From Anaerocolumna sedimenticola (GTDB lineage Bacteria > Bacillota > Clostridia > Lachnospirales > Lachnospiraceae), in the NCBI RefSeq assembly GCF_009931695.1, contig NZ_CP048000.1, positions 5,164,501 through 5,228,500 on the forward strand: 64,000 bases of DNA. Direction: 5' to 3'. The notes under the pieces were generated by a model. It was not told the DNA's origin. It searched no databases and worked only from the letters and a program-made list of their open reading frames with translations. The translations under genes were made by a program, and so were the position numbers. Shown here piece by piece: positions 8,329-16,641 of this stretch (the stretch's first letter is position 1; every line of letters starts with the position of its first letter).

Positions 8329-8584
8329 CCCCTTTATATGTACAAGCCACTCTATCTGCTCTAATCTCTTGAATTTGTTTCCATAGTCGCCTGTCATCAA
8401 TAGAAAAGAAAATTAGCATAGCAATTTCATAAATAATTATGATAGGTGCAATTATTATAACTAGAATAGTACCAACAACGTAAATTTTAGAAAGTATATA
8501 AAGGATAAGAAAGCTTATCAAAAAACCTGCAAACACAATAATAAATCCAATAGAGCCCCACCAGACAGATTTCACTCTATCCAA
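8198..8584 (-). CDS. Small membrane protein, probably truncated
   Basis: A 128-residue frame with hydrophobic segments near residues 9-32, 36-60 and 92-112. The middle holds DRRLWKQIQEIRADRVACTYKGV; the E-x2-AD-x2-A pattern is reminiscent of the region after the active site in M48/M56 membrane proteases, but no HExxH motif is present. The C-terminal 40 residues are encoded by DNA that matches the DUF4362-like gene (8264-8328 versus 11995-12059) in another frame, so the natural C-terminus has probably been lost. No strong ribosome site was seen. It may be expressed or simply a remnant. Confidence 0.4.
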   Translation of the reverse strand: MDRVKSVWWGSIGFIIVFAGFLISFLILYILSKIYVVGTILVIIIAPIIIIYEIAMLIFFSIDDRRLWKQIQEIRADRVACTYKGVTLNKQILKASINLLLMLIITLLNMIGLKNCPRPGKNEKRSHG

Positions 8585-8599
8585 TGAGGCTTAACTGTA

Positions 8600-8896
8600 T
8601 CATCTCATTCCATCATAATGAGTCCACATGCGAATTATCTTTACTGTTCCTTCATACTCCACATCATGAATCACAACTGACTCTGCATATACCTGATATA
8701 CCAGTCTATGCTGTATATTGATTCTTCTGGAAAAGAAACCTCTTAAATTTCCGACTAATCCCTCATATGGCGGTGGATTCTTAAAGGGATTCTCTCTTAC
8801 TAATTCAATGAGTTCTTTTGCTTTTCTATCCAATCCTACAGACTTAAGATTTTTAATATCTTTTACAGCCTGCTTATCATAAATGATTCGATACAT
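8600..8896 (-). CDS. yoeB: Txe/YoeB-type mRNA interferase toxin
   Basis: A 98-residue RelE-superfamily toxin. YoeB-type hallmarks are visible: a basic helical N-terminus, then GNLRGFFSRRINIQHRLVYQV (the conserved G-x2-SRRI-x3-HRLVY block), and a late His-Tyr pair (MWTHYDG) in place of the usual C-terminal HY. Members cut mRNA in the ribosomal A site when freed from their antitoxin. It begins at the base right after the antitoxin stop codon, so the pair is translationally coupled. The C-terminus is about ten residues longer than in E. coli YoeB. The key Arg and His residues appear present, so it is probably active. Confidence 0.88.
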   Translation of the reverse strand: MYRIIYDKQAVKDIKNLKSVGLDRKAKELIELVRENPFKNPPPYEGLVGNLRGFFSRRINIQHRLVYQVYAESVVIHDVEYEGTVKIIRMWTHYDGMR

Positions 8897-9148
8897 TTAC
8901 CACTCCACCTCATCTTCTGATAAGCAATCTTCAAGGGGAGTATTTCCGCCTGCAACAATAGATTCTGCTACTCCTGGAATAGAATTGAGATATAATGTTT
9001 CCTGAATAGCATTCCAATCATCCTCGGATATCAGCACACCATTCTTACCCCTGTTATTTGTAATAGTAATCGGCTGGCTGTTGGTATTAACATCAGAAAG
9101 TATCTGATAGATATTCTCTCTTGCTTTTGTTACACTAATCGCTGTCAT
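8897..9148 (-). CDS. yefM: Phd/YefM-type antitoxin
   Basis: An 83-residue antitoxin. The N-terminal half (TAISVTKARENIYQILSDV, then ITITNNRGKNGVLISEDDW) is the Phd/YefM DNA-binding and dimerising fold. The acidic C-terminal tail (EDCLSEDEVEW) would wrap the toxin. I placed the start at the ATG that follows AAGGAG at 8 nt spacing; the frame is open 17 codons further upstream, but that would run into the promoter. Like other YefM proteins it is expected to repress its own promoter, where a palindrome lies between -35 and -10. Confidence 0.88.
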   Translation of the reverse strand: MTAISVTKARENIYQILSDVNTNSQPITITNNRGKNGVLISEDDWNAIQETLYLNSIPGVAESIVAGGNTPLEDCLSEDEVEW

Positions 9149-9170
9149 GACATCATCTCCTTTCATCCTT

Positions 9171-9199
9171 ATTATAGTGTACGTTAAAGCGTACGTCAA
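9171..9199 (-). promoter_or_regulatory. Promoter and operator of the yefM-yoeB pair
   Basis: A near-consensus sigma-A promoter reads TTGACG, 17 bp, TATAAT on the minus strand. Inside the spacer is a GTACG-N6-CGTAC palindrome (9179-9194) that overlaps the polymerase site, as expected for self-repression by the antitoxin-toxin complex. Confidence 0.75.
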
Positions 9200-9221
9200 G
9201 TGATTTGTTATTTTTTATTAA

Positions 9222-11099
9222 TTACTTTCTTATCCTCATTGGAAGTTCAACGTAGGAGGATTCTATCCGGTTTCTCTGAACTTGGATGGTTGGGTCTCCA
9301 TTCCCAGGAATCCGCTCAAAGCTGGCGGCATCGTGGCCCGCTATGGCAATTCTTATTCGGTGTCCTTTTTGCAGATATACGGAGGTGCAGTACATACCTA
9401 TTTTTAATTCAGTATTTTCTCCCGGTGTTAATTGTTCGCCGTCTTTTTTCAGATAAGAATGTTCCACACCGACTGCCTGATATCCAATATCCTTTGTCTC
9501 TGCTACTTTTCTATTTAATGCCCTTAATTCGCCTTCCGTTATGTAAGTAACTTTTCCGTCCGGTGCCACATCTTCCAGGTAAACATAAAAAGCTCCGTCG
9601 GTGGAGGTGGAAGAAATATTAAGTGTAACAACGGGAACACCGGTTATTTCTATGTCATTATCTAATGGTTCACTGGTATAGGTCAACAGTTTTTTATCCT
9701 CTTTTGCCCTATCCGGATAAAAGATGGGGCCGCCTCCGCAATTAGTAAACCACCGGTTGGATTTTCCGGTAGATGTGGTAAAATCCACTTTGTAGGTATC
9801 CTTTCCCGTAGTTTCTTCCGGTTTCTCTATGCTGAGTCTTCCGTTGGAGTCAAAATACCATTTCTTTTGGTCAAAACCGGGAATGGGCCAGGTATTTGAG
9901 GTTTTCCATGTTCCTTCCCCTAAAGTATAGTAATGAATCGCTTTCTTATATCCGTCTTTGTTAGGATTCTCTCCCTGAAGGCAGCTGTTATAAAAAGAGA
10001 GCACTTCATCTGCCTGTTTAAAATCCAGTTCTTTTTTCGAATAGGATTTGCTGATAAAAGGGTCGTAATAATGCCAGCCTGCATGACTCCATGGACCGAT
10101 AACCAGTGTCTGTGGATTGGAATAAGTCAGAAATCTTGCAAGGGCACCATTTACCGTTCCCGCATCCTGCCAGCCTACTCTTGAGTAGATGGGAATTCCT
10201 GATTTTTCAATATTCTCCTTGTAATGAAAGGGAGAAAGGGAACCGGCTGTATAATTTCCAGCCAAAATGTCATCCATATAGGTGATATTTTTCATTGCTT
10301 TGTAAATATCAATGGTATGATGTTCCGCAATTGCTTCCTTTAATAATCTTTCATCCTTATCGCTATCAACGCCTGCTGTACCTGCTGTAAATAAATTGCC
10401 TTTATTCGCATCCATATCAGCTACGGAATCACCCCAGGATTTAACCAATACATCATTTAGAATACCTCCGGGTTTTACCATTTGCCGCATAACATCAAAA
10501 TCAGGATACAAGGGCGCCGCGGCAAATAAAGCAGGTTGATCAGAGGCCGCTGCTATTTCGGCAGTATTACCGCTATAGGATATACCGTAAGTTCCTACCT
10601 TGCCGTTAGACCAGGGCTGTTTTGCGATCCAAACAATCATTTGGCCGATATCATTCATTTCTTCTTTGGACCACTCCATTTCCCTGGTTCCAAAGGATGC
10701 CCCCGAACCCCTGGCATCTACCGCAATATAGGCATACTTTGACTTGATCAGTTCCTGTTCCATTGCCGTAGGTACGTCATGGGCTATGCCAAGGTTTAGT
10801 AATGCCCTCAAGACAAAGCTTTCTTTGTACTGAGTGCCATATCTGGTAGTTTCCATAATAGCTGCAACTTTTTCTCCGTTTTTCAGGCCAGCGGGAAGTG
10901 TATACCTGACCGCTAACCTGGTGCCGTCTTCCATGGTAACATAACAGGAACGCCTTTCACCAATTTTATATTCCTTAACCGGAAGCATACCTGCAATAAG
11001 GAAAGTGAAAGTACTGATCAATAGAATTAAACCAACTACCGCCGGTATTATTTTGGGCCAGCTATGAAACAATTTTTCTTTCTCTAACGTCTTTTTCAT
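9222..11099 (-). CDS. CocE/NonD-family membrane-anchored hydrolase (X-Pro peptidase S15 type)
   Basis: A 625-residue alpha/beta hydrolase. One membrane anchor (about 18-38) is followed by an extracellular catalytic domain. Visible motifs are DARGSGASFGT near 128, the nucleophile elbow GISYSG at 172-177 (Ser174), and the catalytic His region GPWSHAGW. The last 200 residues form the beta-jelly-roll PepX_C domain typical of X-Pro dipeptidyl-peptidases and cocaine/glutaryl esterases. Substrates vary widely, so the reaction (ester or peptide) is open. The nearby two-component system may control it through repeats at 11179-11208. Its first 61 codons plus about 115 bp of upstream DNA are duplicated at 13775-14074, and its last codons recur at 7966-7990, which suggests past tandem copies. 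Confidence 0.85.
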   Translation of the reverse strand: MKKTLEKEKLFHSWPKIIPAVVGLILLISTFTFLIAGMLPVKEYKIGERRSCYVTMEDGTRLAVRYTLPAGLKNGEKVAAIMETTRYGTQYKESFVLRALLNLGIAHDVPTAMEQELIKSKYAYIAVDARGSGASFGTREMEWSKEEMNDIGQMIVWIAKQPWSNGKVGTYGISYSGNTAEIAAASDQPALFAAAPLYPDFDVMRQMVKPGGILNDVLVKSWGDSVADMDANKGNLFTAGTAGVDSDKDERLLKEAIAEHHTIDIYKAMKNITYMDDILAGNYTAGSLSPFHYKENIEKSGIPIYSRVGWQDAGTVNGALARFLTYSNPQTLVIGPWSHAGWHYYDPFISKSYSKKELDFKQADEVLSFYNSCLQGENPNKDGYKKAIHYYTLGEGTWKTSNTWPIPGFDQKKWYFDSNGRLSIEKPEETTGKDTYKVDFTTSTGKSNRWFTNCGGGPIFYPDRAKEDKKLLTYTSEPLDNDIEITGVPVVTLNISSTSTDGAFYVYLEDVAPDGKVTYITEGELRALNRKVAETKDIGYQAVGVEHSYLKKDGEQLTPGENTELKIGMYCTSVYLQKGHRIRIAIAGHDAASFERIPGNGDPTIQVQRNRIESSYVELPMRIRK

Positions 11100-11214
11100 T
11101 CATTTCCCTCCGTTTATTTTAAATCGTGATCACGGTTTTACTATATATGAAAAAAGACGTCGATAATTAAAAAACTGCTTACGGAAATTTAACGGAATTC
11201 TTACGATATATCAC
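10916..11214 (-). repeat. 300-bp duplication, copy A (5' end and promoter of CocE-like gene)
   Basis: This block matches 13775-14074 with only scattered differences and covers the start of the coding region, the ribosome site and the upstream repeats. Copy A leads into the intact gene. Confidence 0.85.
11179..11208 (-). promoter_or_regulatory. Three 11-bp-phased direct repeats, candidate OmpR-type operator
   Basis: On the plus strand ACGGAA occurs at 11181 and 11192 and the variant ACGATA at 11203, exactly 11 bp apart. This is the spacing used by OmpR/VanR-class regulators. Two of the repeats are kept in the duplicate at 14042-14058. The site is 80-110 bp upstream of the CocE-like start codon. 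Confidence 0.5.
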
Positions 11215-11749
11215 TTCCACTAATAAAAAATGTGCTTTTTCTTTCACATAAGGTAAAAAATCTGTCATACTCCCATTGTGTGTTAGCTAATGCATACCAA
11301 AAAACAGGATTTACATCATGTATTTTGCAGTGATGATTAAGTAAAATAATAATCTTATCTGTTAAATAATTTTAAAATTCAATAGTAATGACAATTTTGT
11401 TTATTTCGATTAAATCCATTAAATAATTAGTCCAATAATTTCTAAATTTATTTAAGACTCCATCCTGTTTATATTTTGAATTCATGATTCACATAATTAA
11501 GCCCATTTCTTTTTGTCTCGCTCTACCCATTCTTCAACTTCAATCTTATCCAACATTCAGTTATAACATCTGCCTATCAAAACTACATAACATAATGATA
11601 AGAGGATAAAAACGGAATTATATAGTTTCCGTCGTTATCCTCTTATACAATCATTGTAACCTTTATGTGTAACAATTCATTTATCTGAGCTACATTTATA
11701 TTATCGCAGATTTCTTTTACTATGTTATTATATTTAATTATCCTATCAT
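11215..11749. other. Non-coding AT-rich region with one strong hairpin
   Basis: No gene is visible. The main structure is a hairpin at 11600-11644 with arms beginning AAGAGGATAA and ending TTATCCTCTT, plus an inner stem. It lacks a T-run on either strand, so it is more likely a processing or repeat element than a standard terminator. It lies downstream of the exported-protein gene. Confidence 0.4.
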
Positions 11750-12178
11750 TCATTTAAAATTCCTGATTTGGCAAATATAAGTCTTAGTACCTAGTTTTGA
11801 ATTAATTAAATACATATCTTTATCATCACCAGTACTTTCAAAATATATCTCCGTATATTCTCCTGTTATTTTCTTTTTATTAAATAAACTATTAGGATAG
11901 AATGAATGCAGTACAATAACATTATTATCGTAAGTTAAATCATTTACTTTAGGTACCCCTTCTTTTGAATATTCCGTAATCCGTATTTTGGAATTAACGT
12001 GATTATTAACATTAGTAATAAATTCATTGAAGCTTTCAATATTTGTTTGTTCAGGGTAATTAATAAAATCACCATTATCAGTGGCTTTTTCAATTGTATA
12101 AGAGTTTGTAAGTTTTAACACAACAAATATGATTATAACTATTAATAACCCAATACAAGAACCAAAAATTTTTTTCAT
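11750..12178 (-). CDS. Membrane-anchored exported protein, DUF4362-like
   Basis: A protein of 142 residues starting at the ATG that follows GAGG at 6 nt; a GTG four codons upstream overlaps that site and is less likely. Residues about 6-26 form a signal anchor with no lipobox Cys. The exported part (ESFNEFITNVNNHVNSKIR, then EYSKEGVPKVNDLTYDN) resembles DUF4362, a small family of Firmicute surface proteins of unknown role. An internal 65-bp block occurs again at 8264-8328, so a second copy of the gene once existed. It shares its strand and exported nature with the two genes upstream. Confidence 0.6.
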   Translation of the reverse strand: MKKIFGSCIGLLIVIIIFVVLKLTNSYTIEKATDNGDFINYPEQTNIESFNEFITNVNNHVNSKIRITEYSKEGVPKVNDLTYDNNVIVLHSFYPNSLFNKKKITGEYTEIYFESTGDDKDMYLINSKLGTKTYICQIRNFK

Positions 12179-12349
12179 TTTAGACCTCACTGTTTATAAA
12201 AATTCTTAAGTAAATACGAATTAACCCAAGTGTATACCCCTAAAACCTAATTAAGGCGGTTTGATTATAAATATAAGACAAATGAAATTAATTTACAGAT
12301 AGAATAATATATGTAATACTATGTAAATTGTATCACCCAAAAACACTTA

Positions 12350-12889
12350 TTAATTCTTATTTATTTTTTTTATTGATTTTTCAAGTTCATCCTTTGATTT
12401 ATTTACAAATACATTTGTAATATTATTGCTATATTTTGTACTAGTAGAAATAGTATTATCTTCATTTACCGTAAAATTACCTTGATAAAGTCCCGTACAA
12501 ACATAAGCATTTTCAACAATAGGTCCTTCATATTTGTTTAAAAATAGAATTTTTTTTGATCCTTTTTCAACAACTGGATCTTCATATGAATTGGTCTGCA
12601 GTAATAATACAGTATCATTTTTAAGTAAATTATCACCTTTTATTATATTGTTAATTTTTATTTCTGATAAAGTGAAAGTTATTCCAGAGTAATCAATTTC
12701 TTCTTGCTCATTATTTACAGTTGCTTCAACAACAATAGATGAATTATTTGTCAAGTCTTCTAACGAAGTAGCTGTATAATCAACCTTCAAATGCATATCT
12801 TTGTTATTACCGTCAGGCGTTATTTTAGTTACATATATTAAACCACATAATATTCCTAAAGACAATGTAAATAATATTTTTCCTTTCAT
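12350..12889 (-). CDS. Exported hypothetical protein
   Basis: A 179-residue protein with an N-terminal hydrophobic export segment (about 4-20) and a soluble outside part. The pattern SLEDLTNNSSIVVEATV, a central NNIIKGDN and a later KKILFLNKY resemble a beta-sandwich family seen in Clostridia and Bacilli, whose function I do not know. It starts 28 bp after the metalloprotease gene with a good GGAGG-type site, so the two are probably co-transcribed. It could be an inhibitor, chaperone or partner of the protease, but that is only context. Confidence 0.6.
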   Translation of the reverse strand: MKGKILFTLSLGILCGLIYVTKITPDGNNKDMHLKVDYTATSLEDLTNNSSIVVEATVNNEQEEIDYSGITFTLSEIKINNIIKGDNLLKNDTVLLLQTNSYEDPVVEKGSKKILFLNKYEGPIVENAYVCTGLYQGNFTVNEDNTISTSTKYSNNITNVFVNKSKDELEKSIKKINKN

Positions 12890-12917
12890 AGTTGCCTCCT
12901 TTAATATATTTAATCTT

Positions 12918-13436
12918 TTAGTATAATTGATTTATTCCTTCAATATCGTCACTTGTTGGATATTTTGAATGATTATATCCACTACTTCTCATTAAAACTT
13001 TTGTTGAATCTACATCATCTAATCCATTAGCATGACCTACTTCATGAGCAACAAGTTCCGCTTTATCATTTATAAATGAAGAGTAATAATAATCATTTAA
13101 ATTAACCAATTTAAGAACGGGATTACACCATCCATGCCAACCTGTACTTCCCATGTCATCACTCCAAAATCTCATATCCCATGAACTATCATCCCCTTCA
13201 CTATAATTCAATTTACTAGTTTTTTCTTCCCATCCATTTAATCCGCTTACTATAGAAGAATGATAATCATAAACACCATCTTGAATATAAATCCATTTTA
13301 TATCTTGTGGTGTACTCCATTTATAAAGTGATGCTAGGGGTAATAATTTATACTCAGCCGCTAAAACTGTGCTGCTAAAAGCCAATGTAAAAACACCAAT
13401 TAAAATAATAATTTTACGTATAAATTTCGATTTCAT
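12918..13436 (-). CDS. Secreted matrixin-like zinc metalloprotease
   Basis: A 172-residue protein with a clear signal peptide (cleavage near AFSSTVLAA, residue 27). The zinc-binding motif HEVGHANGLDD fits HExxHxxGxxD of metzincins, and a Met follows in STKVLMRSS as the Met-turn. The domain is short, about 145 residues, like minimal archaeal and bacterial matrixin-type enzymes. No propeptide cysteine switch is seen. The start follows AAAAGGAGA. The protein would act outside the cell. Its neighbours are other small exported proteins, which suggests a secreted module. Confidence 0.75.
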   Translation of the reverse strand: MKSKFIRKIIILIGVFTLAFSSTVLAAEYKLLPLASLYKWSTPQDIKWIYIQDGVYDYHSSIVSGLNGWEEKTSKLNYSEGDDSSWDMRFWSDDMGSTGWHGWCNPVLKLVNLNDYYYSSFINDKAELVAHEVGHANGLDDVDSTKVLMRSSGYNHSKYPTSDDIEGINQLY

Positions 13437-13470
13437 AATTAATCTCCTTTTCTTAGAATTTAATAGGTAT

Positions 13471-13644
13471 TTACGAAATACCATAACCTAATCTTTTATC
13501 TAAAATAAGAACTATTCCAGTCGATTTTTTGTTTATTATTCTTCTACAGCTTTTTTGAGACAATATATTCTTTAACTTATCTGAAATTTTTACATCACAT
13601 CTCATTAGCATATAGACTATAGCCTTAATATTATATTTTCCAAT
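13471..13644 (-). CDS. Possible small ORF upstream of the metalloprotease (doubtful)
   Basis: A basic frame of up to 57 residues (ending NKKSTGIVLILDKRLGYGIS) lies just before the metalloprotease gene. An AAAGGGGA site precedes it, but the in-frame codon at the right distance is ATT; the first ATG is 11 codons further on, near 13611. No family is recognised, and it may be chance. Confidence 0.2.
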   Translation of the reverse strand: MGKYNIKAIVYMLMRCDVKISDKLKNILSQKSCRRIINKKSTGIVLILDKRLGYGIS

Positions 13645-13737
13645 GGAATCATCCCCTTTCAGTTAACAGAAAACGGTATTTATTTACAGTAATATTTTAT
13701 AATAAATTCCAAAATCTCACAATATTATCTGCGTATT

Positions 13738-13959
13738 CTACATGTTTTTTGCATATTCTACAATATTATAAATAAATCTGGTGCCATCTTCCATGGTAAC
13801 ATAACAGGAACGCCTTTCACCGATTTTATATTCCTTAACCGGAAGCATACCTGCAATAAGGAAAGTGAAAGTACTGATCAATAGAATTAAACCAACTACC
13901 GCCAGTATTATTTTAGGCCAGCTATGAGGCAATTTTTGTTTCTCTAATGTCTTTTTCAT
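13738..13959 (-). pseudogene. Truncated N-terminus of a second CocE-like hydrolase
   Basis: Codons 1-61 match the N-terminus of the intact CocE-like protein (membrane anchor plus the first beta strands, ending TMEDGTR) with three or four substitutions. They then run into 12 unrelated codons and a stop. No catalytic part remains. The ribosome site and promoter region are also copied, so the stub may still be transcribed, and it could give a 73-residue membrane peptide. It is an old partial duplication. Confidence 0.8.
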
Positions 13960-14074
13960 TCATTACCCTCCGTTTATTCTAAATATTGCTTACGGTTTTA
14001 CTATAGACGAAAAAAAGACTTCGATAATTAAAAAACTGCTTACGGAAATTTAACGGAATTCTTGATGTATCACT
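13775..14074 (-). repeat. 300-bp duplication, copy B
   Basis: This is the counterpart of 10916-11214. It includes the regulatory repeats (two of three preserved, 14042-14058), the ribosome site and the first 61 codons. The break is sharp on the coding side, near 13775. Confidence 0.85.
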
Positions 14075-14173
14075 TCCTCTAAAACTATAAAATATTACGA
14101 CTTGGAAAGTCTTTTACCCATTTGCAGCAATTATTTAATCACCTTCAGCCATAATTGAATATCCAAATAACAA

Positions 14174-14220
14174 GAAACAAGGGTCTCAAAGTTTATTTAA
14201 AACTTTAAAACCCCTGTTTC
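14174..14220 (-). terminator. Hairpin downstream of the secreted esterase gene
   Basis: Arms of 21 nt (GAAACA...AAAGTTT and its complement) differ at a few positions and enclose a short A/T loop. The T-tract is weak (TTGTTATTT on the minus strand). The position, about 190 bp after the esterase stop, fits transcription termination. Confidence 0.5.
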
Positions 14221-14407
14221 ATCAAATAATCATTCATTTTCTCTCTTGTAGGAAACCGAATCACTTTCTTTTCCTTGTATCATTCTTCTATTTTGGTTTG
14301 GTTTCTTCTCGGATTTTCTGGGTTTTTACGATTCGCAGCTACATTTTTTTGGCTACGATATCGAATTGATTGTCACATCCGCGAATCTATGTAAACACTC
14401 CGGAAAC

Positions 14408-16006
14408 TCAGCGGCTCTGATTAGCAAGCCACTCGAAGATGGTTACGCCATCTTCGTCCTCTACAATATTGTTATAAATATAATTCCATGCGTCGTGAGC
14501 GCCAAAATAATATGTTCCGTCGAAAACGGGGCCCGCAGGATACAGCTTCATCTTGGCGTCAACACCTGCCGCCAACAGGTTCCCGAGAGAGGCAGGAAGG
14601 TTGTTGGCTGCGGCGTCCGACGTGCTGCCAACAAGATACACCGGGAAACCCTTACTGGCGATTATCTGTGCCTGTGCCGCATTTAAGTTGCCTCCAGAGC
14701 AGAGAATCGCCGCGGCGAAATCAATTTTATTTTCGGTAGTAGATGTTATCAGGGGAATTGTCATGCCGGTGCCCATGGAAAGACCGCCAACATAAATCCG
14801 GTCTGTGTCAATATAATTTTCAGCGACCACCGTATTGATAAGTTGTTCCATATCATTTAACCGATTGCCGCTCCATCCGGCCGTTGTTGATTGCGGAGCC
14901 AAGATATAGCAGCCGTCAAGGTCCTCCTGAAATTCCTCATCAGCGAACGAAAGTGCTCTGTTGCCTATGAGATTGCCGCCCGGGTTAGCGCCATGATAGC
15001 GTTCTCCCGTGCCATGGAACCAGATAAGTATCGGCCTTTTATTGTCTGCGCTTGCGTTATCGGGGGTATACAGCGCGTACTTACCTCCGCCAGGGGCATC
15101 CGAGATCTCAAACTGGTCGAATAGGGGATCGTGCCTTGTTTCTCCCTGAACATAAGACGCCTCCGCTATGCCAGGAATTACTGTATTTTGTGTAATAGCA
15201 AGCTCTATGTTCGCATAGGCTATGTATCCGCCTGCCGTGTACCACGCGGCTCGGGTAGCGGGAACGTCATAGCGGTTAGCGCTGCTGGCTCCGCTTGGCT
15301 CAGTTCTGGTCAGCCATTCGATGTCGATTTTGACATATTCCCCTTTCTCGACTCTGTTCCCATTGGCATCCGAAACATAGGCATCAACAATATTCCATCT
15401 AGCCCATCCATCGCCCAGAGCGTAACTCGTTTTTTCAGGATCCCAAGCGAAATTTCCAAAAGAGCCCTGAACACTTCCGTCATATTCGGTTACCCTGGCT
15501 TTCGCGAGGAAAGTGTCCTTATCCACGGCGTCGGCTGTTAGAGTAACACCCATATCGATCAGTGCACCGGAGTAATAATATCCCGGGTTGTTCGCGGTTC
15601 TTAAAACGTCAAATGAAATCGGGCCATCATACAATGCGGGAACCATAATTGTAGCGTCAAGCTTTTGTCCATTTATCTTTGTCAGTGTAAATACAACAGT
15701 CTGTTCCTCAGTTGTCTGCGCAATCTTGATTCCCAGCGTGCCTGCTTCTTGTTTGTTATTCTCTACCGTATACGGCGTGACGATGACCTCGCCCTCGTTG
15801 CCGGCCCAGTCCACATCGACTTTATTATTACCATTACCGTGCCAACCGACATTGATTTCGCCGATATACCAGCCGTCTACCACCTCAAAATCTCCCGCCT
15901 CAAAGACGTACACATTATTGCTGGCTGGTATTTCAATGGCCATAGTTGGTACCGGAAAGTTTAAAGCTATGACAATCGCAATGACAATCGTTAAGATTTT
16001 TTTCAT
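14408..16006 (-). CDS. Secreted alpha/beta-hydrolase, esterase/peptidase type, GC-rich
   Basis: A 532-residue exported enzyme. A signal peptide (about 1-23) is followed by a beta-rich N-terminal part of some 280 residues, perhaps an Ig-like or carbohydrate-associated module. A C-terminal alpha/beta hydrolase follows: LIWFHGTGERYHGANPGGN (oxyanion region), the nucleophile elbow GLSMG, and HDAWNYIYNN with the catalytic His. The style matches secreted PHB-depolymerase/feruloyl-esterase-like and prolyl-oligopeptidase-like enzymes. The substrate is unknown but is probably a polymer outside the cell. Codon use and GC content (near 50 percent by eye) are clearly higher than in the flanking genes, and a decayed lipoprotein gene of similar composition lies just upstream, so the pair was probably acquired together. 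The start follows GGGAGGAA. Confidence 0.8.
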   Translation of the reverse strand: MKKILTIVIAIVIALNFPVPTMAIEIPASNNVYVFEAGDFEVVDGWYIGEINVGWHGNGNNKVDVDWAGNEGEVIVTPYTVENNKQEAGTLGIKIAQTTEEQTVVFTLTKINGQKLDATIMVPALYDGPISFDVLRTANNPGYYYSGALIDMGVTLTADAVDKDTFLAKARVTEYDGSVQGSFGNFAWDPEKTSYALGDGWARWNIVDAYVSDANGNRVEKGEYVKIDIEWLTRTEPSGASSANRYDVPATRAAWYTAGGYIAYANIELAITQNTVIPGIAEASYVQGETRHDPLFDQFEISDAPGGGKYALYTPDNASADNKRPILIWFHGTGERYHGANPGGNLIGNRALSFADEEFQEDLDGCYILAPQSTTAGWSGNRLNDMEQLINTVVAENYIDTDRIYVGGLSMGTGMTIPLITSTTENKIDFAAAILCSGGNLNAAQAQIIASKGFPVYLVGSTSDAAANNLPASLGNLLAAGVDAKMKLYPAGPVFDGTYYFGAHDAWNYIYNNIVEDEDGVTIFEWLANQSR

Positions 16007-16077
16007 AGTGATTTCCTCCCTATTATTATTTGCCCCTTTTATTTCTGAGGTTGGGTTTCCTCGTTTCTGACTTGCTG

Positions 16078-16641
16078 CTAAAGCGCAACGTGGTTAAGCA
16101 CCTCAGGTGAGGTTTCTTCATTTATGCCATTGTCATACAACACGTCCTCTGAGGTGAATTCATTTTTATCTTTGTTTTGCCGATCGAGTTCGGTGCGCAG
16201 TTAACGCTACCGTCAAGTATATCGATCATGGCTTATCATAGACAAGTATATTATACGCAAATGGGAAAATTCCACAAATAGTCTGTGAGTACGGTATTAC
16301 TCTGCTATATCGTCTGCCATAGATGCTTGAAGTGTTGCATTGGCTTGTGCCGGTGTCCTTATCAGCCAGAGATTTTCTGACTGGTTGACTGATGAGCCTC
16401 GCTTACAGCCGGTCGTAAGTCCTGGTCATACCATAACTGTCAAGGCATCTTCAGCCGAAGTTTCTATCACTGCTGGTTCCGTATTCGTGTCTTTTTCTGT
16501 CTCCTTATTTGCGTTTATCGTTAGTATTACCTATTCCTTTGTTGTCTCTTTTATCGTAGACGTCGTATCTTGTGTTTTGCCGCTGTTTTCACATCCATAT
16601 AATGTTATAGCCATAAATGTGAAAACTAATTTATTCGAAAT
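16078..16641 (-). pseudogene. Decayed lipoprotein gene
   Basis: One frame of 188 codons runs from a degraded start (GGAGGGGGG then ATT) to TAG with seven internal stops. It opens with a lipoprotein signal ending in the lipobox ITLYGC and a Ser/Thr-rich linker. Between the stops the peptide still reads like protein, for example SENLWLIRTPAQANATLQAS and EDVLYDNGINEETSPEVL. Point mutations rather than deletions seem to have killed it. It probably formed an operon with the esterase downstream. A 112-codon frame on the opposite strand (16340-16678) is a mirror of it. Confidence 0.65.

Noticed and set aside
11600..11644. Intrinsic terminator
   Set aside because: The stem is strong, but neither strand has a U-run after it, so it is described only as a hairpin.
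14366..14795. Several plus-strand frames of 80-106 codons under the esterase
   Set aside because: They are antisense shadows that arise from the high GC of the esterase gene; none has a start signal.
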